A stretch of 64,000 nucleotides of DNA from Bacteroidota bacterium (lineage in GTDB: Bacteria; Bacteroidota; Bacteroidia; AKYH767-A; OLB10), in the NCBI GenBank assembly GCA_016717725.1, contig JADKFA010000012.1:62001-126000 (forward strand), in the 5' to 3' direction. Shown here piece by piece: positions 62,496 through 64,000 of this stretch. How positions within the stretch are numbered: position 1 is the stretch's first letter; each line of letters starts with the position of its first letter. The translations under genes and the position numbers were made by a program. The notes beneath the pieces were generated by a model, which was not told the DNA's origin, made no database searches, and saw only the letters and a program-made list of their open reading frames with translations.

Positions 62496-62999
62496 TTAAA
62501 CCTTCACGCTAACCTTCCCCCATTCTTTTATCTGCCACGTAATTATTCCCGTGCAAATATGATTTTCAGCCGTATCATAAACAGAAACTGAATATTCTTT
62601 GACGACAGCGTCATTTTCTTTTAATGCTGATTTTATTTCATTTAATTTTTGCTCATCAATTCCAAATCGAGCAAATAATTTTGTTTTACCTTGGTAATGG
62701 TAATCAACATGGATGGTTTGTAAGATGAGTCGATAGTTTTCGGGAGGGAGTGCTCTCGCTAAACTTAATCCGCTAATGTATTCGCATAACGTCGCTAAAG
62801 CGCAAGCGTGAATACCATTGATATGGTTTTTGTTTTTCTTGATGAACGGAATAGAAACTTCTAAACTTTCTTCGTTTACTTTTTCAACTTTGAAACGATG
62901 CGGTGCGTTGTAGGGAATGATTCTTCTTAGAACGATGTTAAGCAGATATAAATAGAAGGAACTATTTTTCGCTTTGTCTAAGATGGAATTTAATGTCAT
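62496..62999 (-). CDS. DUF4442 (hotdog thioesterase-like) protein
   Basis: A 167-residue hotdog-fold protein related to YiiD/PaaI thioesterases: SSFYLYLLNIVLRRIIPYNA, IPFIKKNKNHINGIHACALA, with a central helix LATLCEYISGLSLARALP and the strand KTKLFARFGIDEQKLNEIKS. The Asn-His (NGIHACAL) stretch contributes the putative active site. It would hydrolyse an acyl-CoA, with unknown specificity. It begins one base after the stop of the oxidoreductase gene (TTA at 63001), so the two are one operon. Confidence 0.88.
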   Translation of the reverse strand: MTLNSILDKAKNSSFYLYLLNIVLRRIIPYNAPHRFKVEKVNEESLEVSIPFIKKNKNHINGIHACALATLCEYISGLSLARALPPENYRLILQTIHVDYHYQGKTKLFARFGIDEQKLNEIKSALKENDAVVKEYSVSVYDTAENHICTGIITWQIKEWGKVSVKV

Positions 63000-63000
63000 T

Positions 63001-64000
63001 TTATTGATGGTTTTGTTGAAGGGTTTTCATCGCATCTTCCAATTCTTTTTCCAATCGAAGTAGAATCGCTTCGCAAGAAATAATATCATCCACTAAGGCT
63101 ACACTTTGTCCTGCCGCCCATAAATTATTATAATTTCCAGGCTTTATCGCATCTTCAAATTTGTTCATGCCCTTGTATTGAATGAGCATCTTGAAATATT
63201 TTTTTGTTCTCGGATTCTTGCTCATCCAACGTTCAAATAAATTCTGCTTGGGACCAATCTTTTTTGCATACGGCGTGCTGATGATTGCACAAGGTGTACC
63301 CGATAAACGATCACTCATCATAATGTCTTCCATGCCCGAATCTACAATGGCATTTTTGTAAGCATCACTCACCGCTGCTTCGGTGGATGCAATGAATCGA
63401 GTGCCGATACTTGCACCCGCTGCACCTAAACTTAAACAGGAGAGAATCCCCGCACCGTTTGCAATTCCGCCTGCAGCCACTACTGGAATATTCGGAAATG
63501 CTTTGTGGAGTGCCGGAATCAATACGCTTGCTGGATACGGACCCGCATGTCCGCCTGCTCCTTGTGTGACGGCAATGAATCCATCGCAATGCAAGGAGGC
63601 ACATTTCGCGGCATGTTCTAAATTGGTGACATCACAAAATACTTTTCCACCGTAGCTGTGTGCCGCATCAATCACTTCTTTTGGATTTCCTAAACTGGTA
63701 ATGTAAAACGGAACTTTTTGCTCCACACAAATTTTTAGATGCTCAGCATACAATGGATTTGTTTTTTGTACAATCAAATTGACTCCGTAGTTACCTGGCG
63801 TATTATTTTCTGTTTTATAGCGATTCAATGAACTTAGAATGGTGGCCAACTCCCCTTTTTTTCTGTAGTTGAGGGTTGGAAAAGTTCCCATCGCACCACA
63901 TTTCATCGCGCTTTTCATCATTTCTTCGTTCGAAACCAGGAACATGGGTGCCATGATGATGGGAGCGCGAAGTCCAAAGAGTTGAGTAAGTGGAGTATGG
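63001..64000 (-). CDS. NAD(P)H-dependent flavin oxidoreductase / nitronate monooxygenase, 5' partial
   Basis: The frame stays open to the window's right edge and reads TPLTQLFGLRAPIIMAPMFL immediately upstream of the Met at 63954, so the start lies beyond 64000. FMN-binding segments are visible: IAVTQGAGGHAGPYPASVLI and VVAAGGIANGAGILSCLSLG, then AAGASIGTRFIASTEA. This is the YrpB / nitronate monooxygenase family; homologues oxidise nitronates or reduce enoyl substrates. It is likely the first gene of an operon with the DUF4442 gene. Confidence 0.92.
   Translation of the reverse strand, partial: HTPLTQLFGLRAPIIMAPMFLVSNEEMMKSAMKCGAMGTFPTLNYRKKGELATILSSLNRYKTENNTPGNYGVNLIVQKTNPLYAEHLKICVEQKVPFYITSLGNPKEVIDAAHSYGGKVFCDVTNLEHAAKCASLHCDGFIAVTQGAGGHAGPYPASVLIPALHKAFPNIPVVAAGGIANGAGILSCLSLGAAGASIGTRFIASTEAAVSDAYKNAIVDSGMEDIMMSDRLSGTPCAIISTPYAKKIGPKQNLFERWMSKNPRTKKYFKMLIQYKGMNKFEDAIKPGNYNNLWAAGQSVALVDDIISCEAILLRLEKELEDAMKTLQQNHQ

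Noticed and set aside
62245..62591. Several overlapping short frames after the cupin-like gene
   Set aside because: All lie within repeat words or on the strand opposite to the DUF4442 gene.
1..64000. New defence, phage or biosynthetic system
   Set aside because: No set of linked genes with nuclease, helicase or synthase combinations was found beyond a small DUF433-DUF5615 pair; most loci are housekeeping or single envelope genes.

Overview
The window is a low-GC stretch of a chromosome from a member of the Bacteroidota. This rests on several secreted proteins with type IX secretion (T9SS) type A C-terminal domains, on -7 boxes of the TAnnTTTG type (clearest before L21 and tRNA-Val), and on families typical of that phylum (DUF1003, DUF2490, DUF6973, PafA-like phosphatase, glycine-rich TonB with ExbB/ExbD). 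A finer placement is not possible from the sequence alone. Both window edges cut genes: a DEAD-box helicase tail on the left and a nitronate monooxygenase-like gene on the right.

Layout. 1-2.9 kb: helicase tail, DMT exporter, DUF1003 protein, and the ribosomal pair rplU-rpmA with promoter and terminator. 3-11 kb: a lone secreted protein between repeat blocks, then a minus-strand TetR / TolC / adaptor / RND-permease efflux cluster closed by a perfect 21-bp hairpin. 11-17.3 kb: minus-strand tatA-like, pafA-like, broken DUF2490, crcB, PAP2, obgE, adk and hpt. 17.5-19.5 kb: purK and purE, separated by repeats. 19.5-25.3 kb: two outer-membrane-type proteins (the second a helix-hairpin-helix/barrel fusion) and a secreted subtilase. 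25.4-27.6 kb: DUF456, CoA-transferase, tRNA-Val and a GIY-YIG remnant. 27.6-36.9 kb: two T9SS cargo genes, folC, a tonB-exbD-exbB cluster, gamma carbonic anhydrase, GNAT and a PHP-type T9SS protein. 37-50.3 kb: SHOCT protein, DUF433/DUF5615 pair, acs, SDR, rsmH, a T9SS protein, mtgA and purL. 50.4-64 kb: two paralogous polytopic membrane proteins, an APC permease, SDR, amidohydrolase, cation/proton antiporter, thioredoxin-TPR protein, DUF6973 protein, JmjC/cupin-like protein, DUF4442 protein and the partial oxidoreductase.

Three patterns stand out. First, five genes (DUF2490, HHH-barrel, a delta-60-like T9SS protein, a polytopic membrane protein, a thioredoxin-TPR protein) are each split by a single-base frameshift. 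In each case a one-base correction restores one continuous protein with a whole number of codons. All five are exported or membrane proteins, while long housekeeping genes are intact, so this is either real decay or homopolymer error in the assembly. Second, the intergenic regions are full of short palindromic repeats of several distinct families, one of which supplies the C-terminus of adenylate kinase. Third, a 15-unit heptamer array directly abuts the purE start codon.

I found no convincing new multi-gene defence or biosynthetic system. Most of the window is housekeeping and envelope biology. The most open biological questions are the HHH-barrel protein with its barrel neighbour, the duplicated polytopic proteins, and the repeat families.
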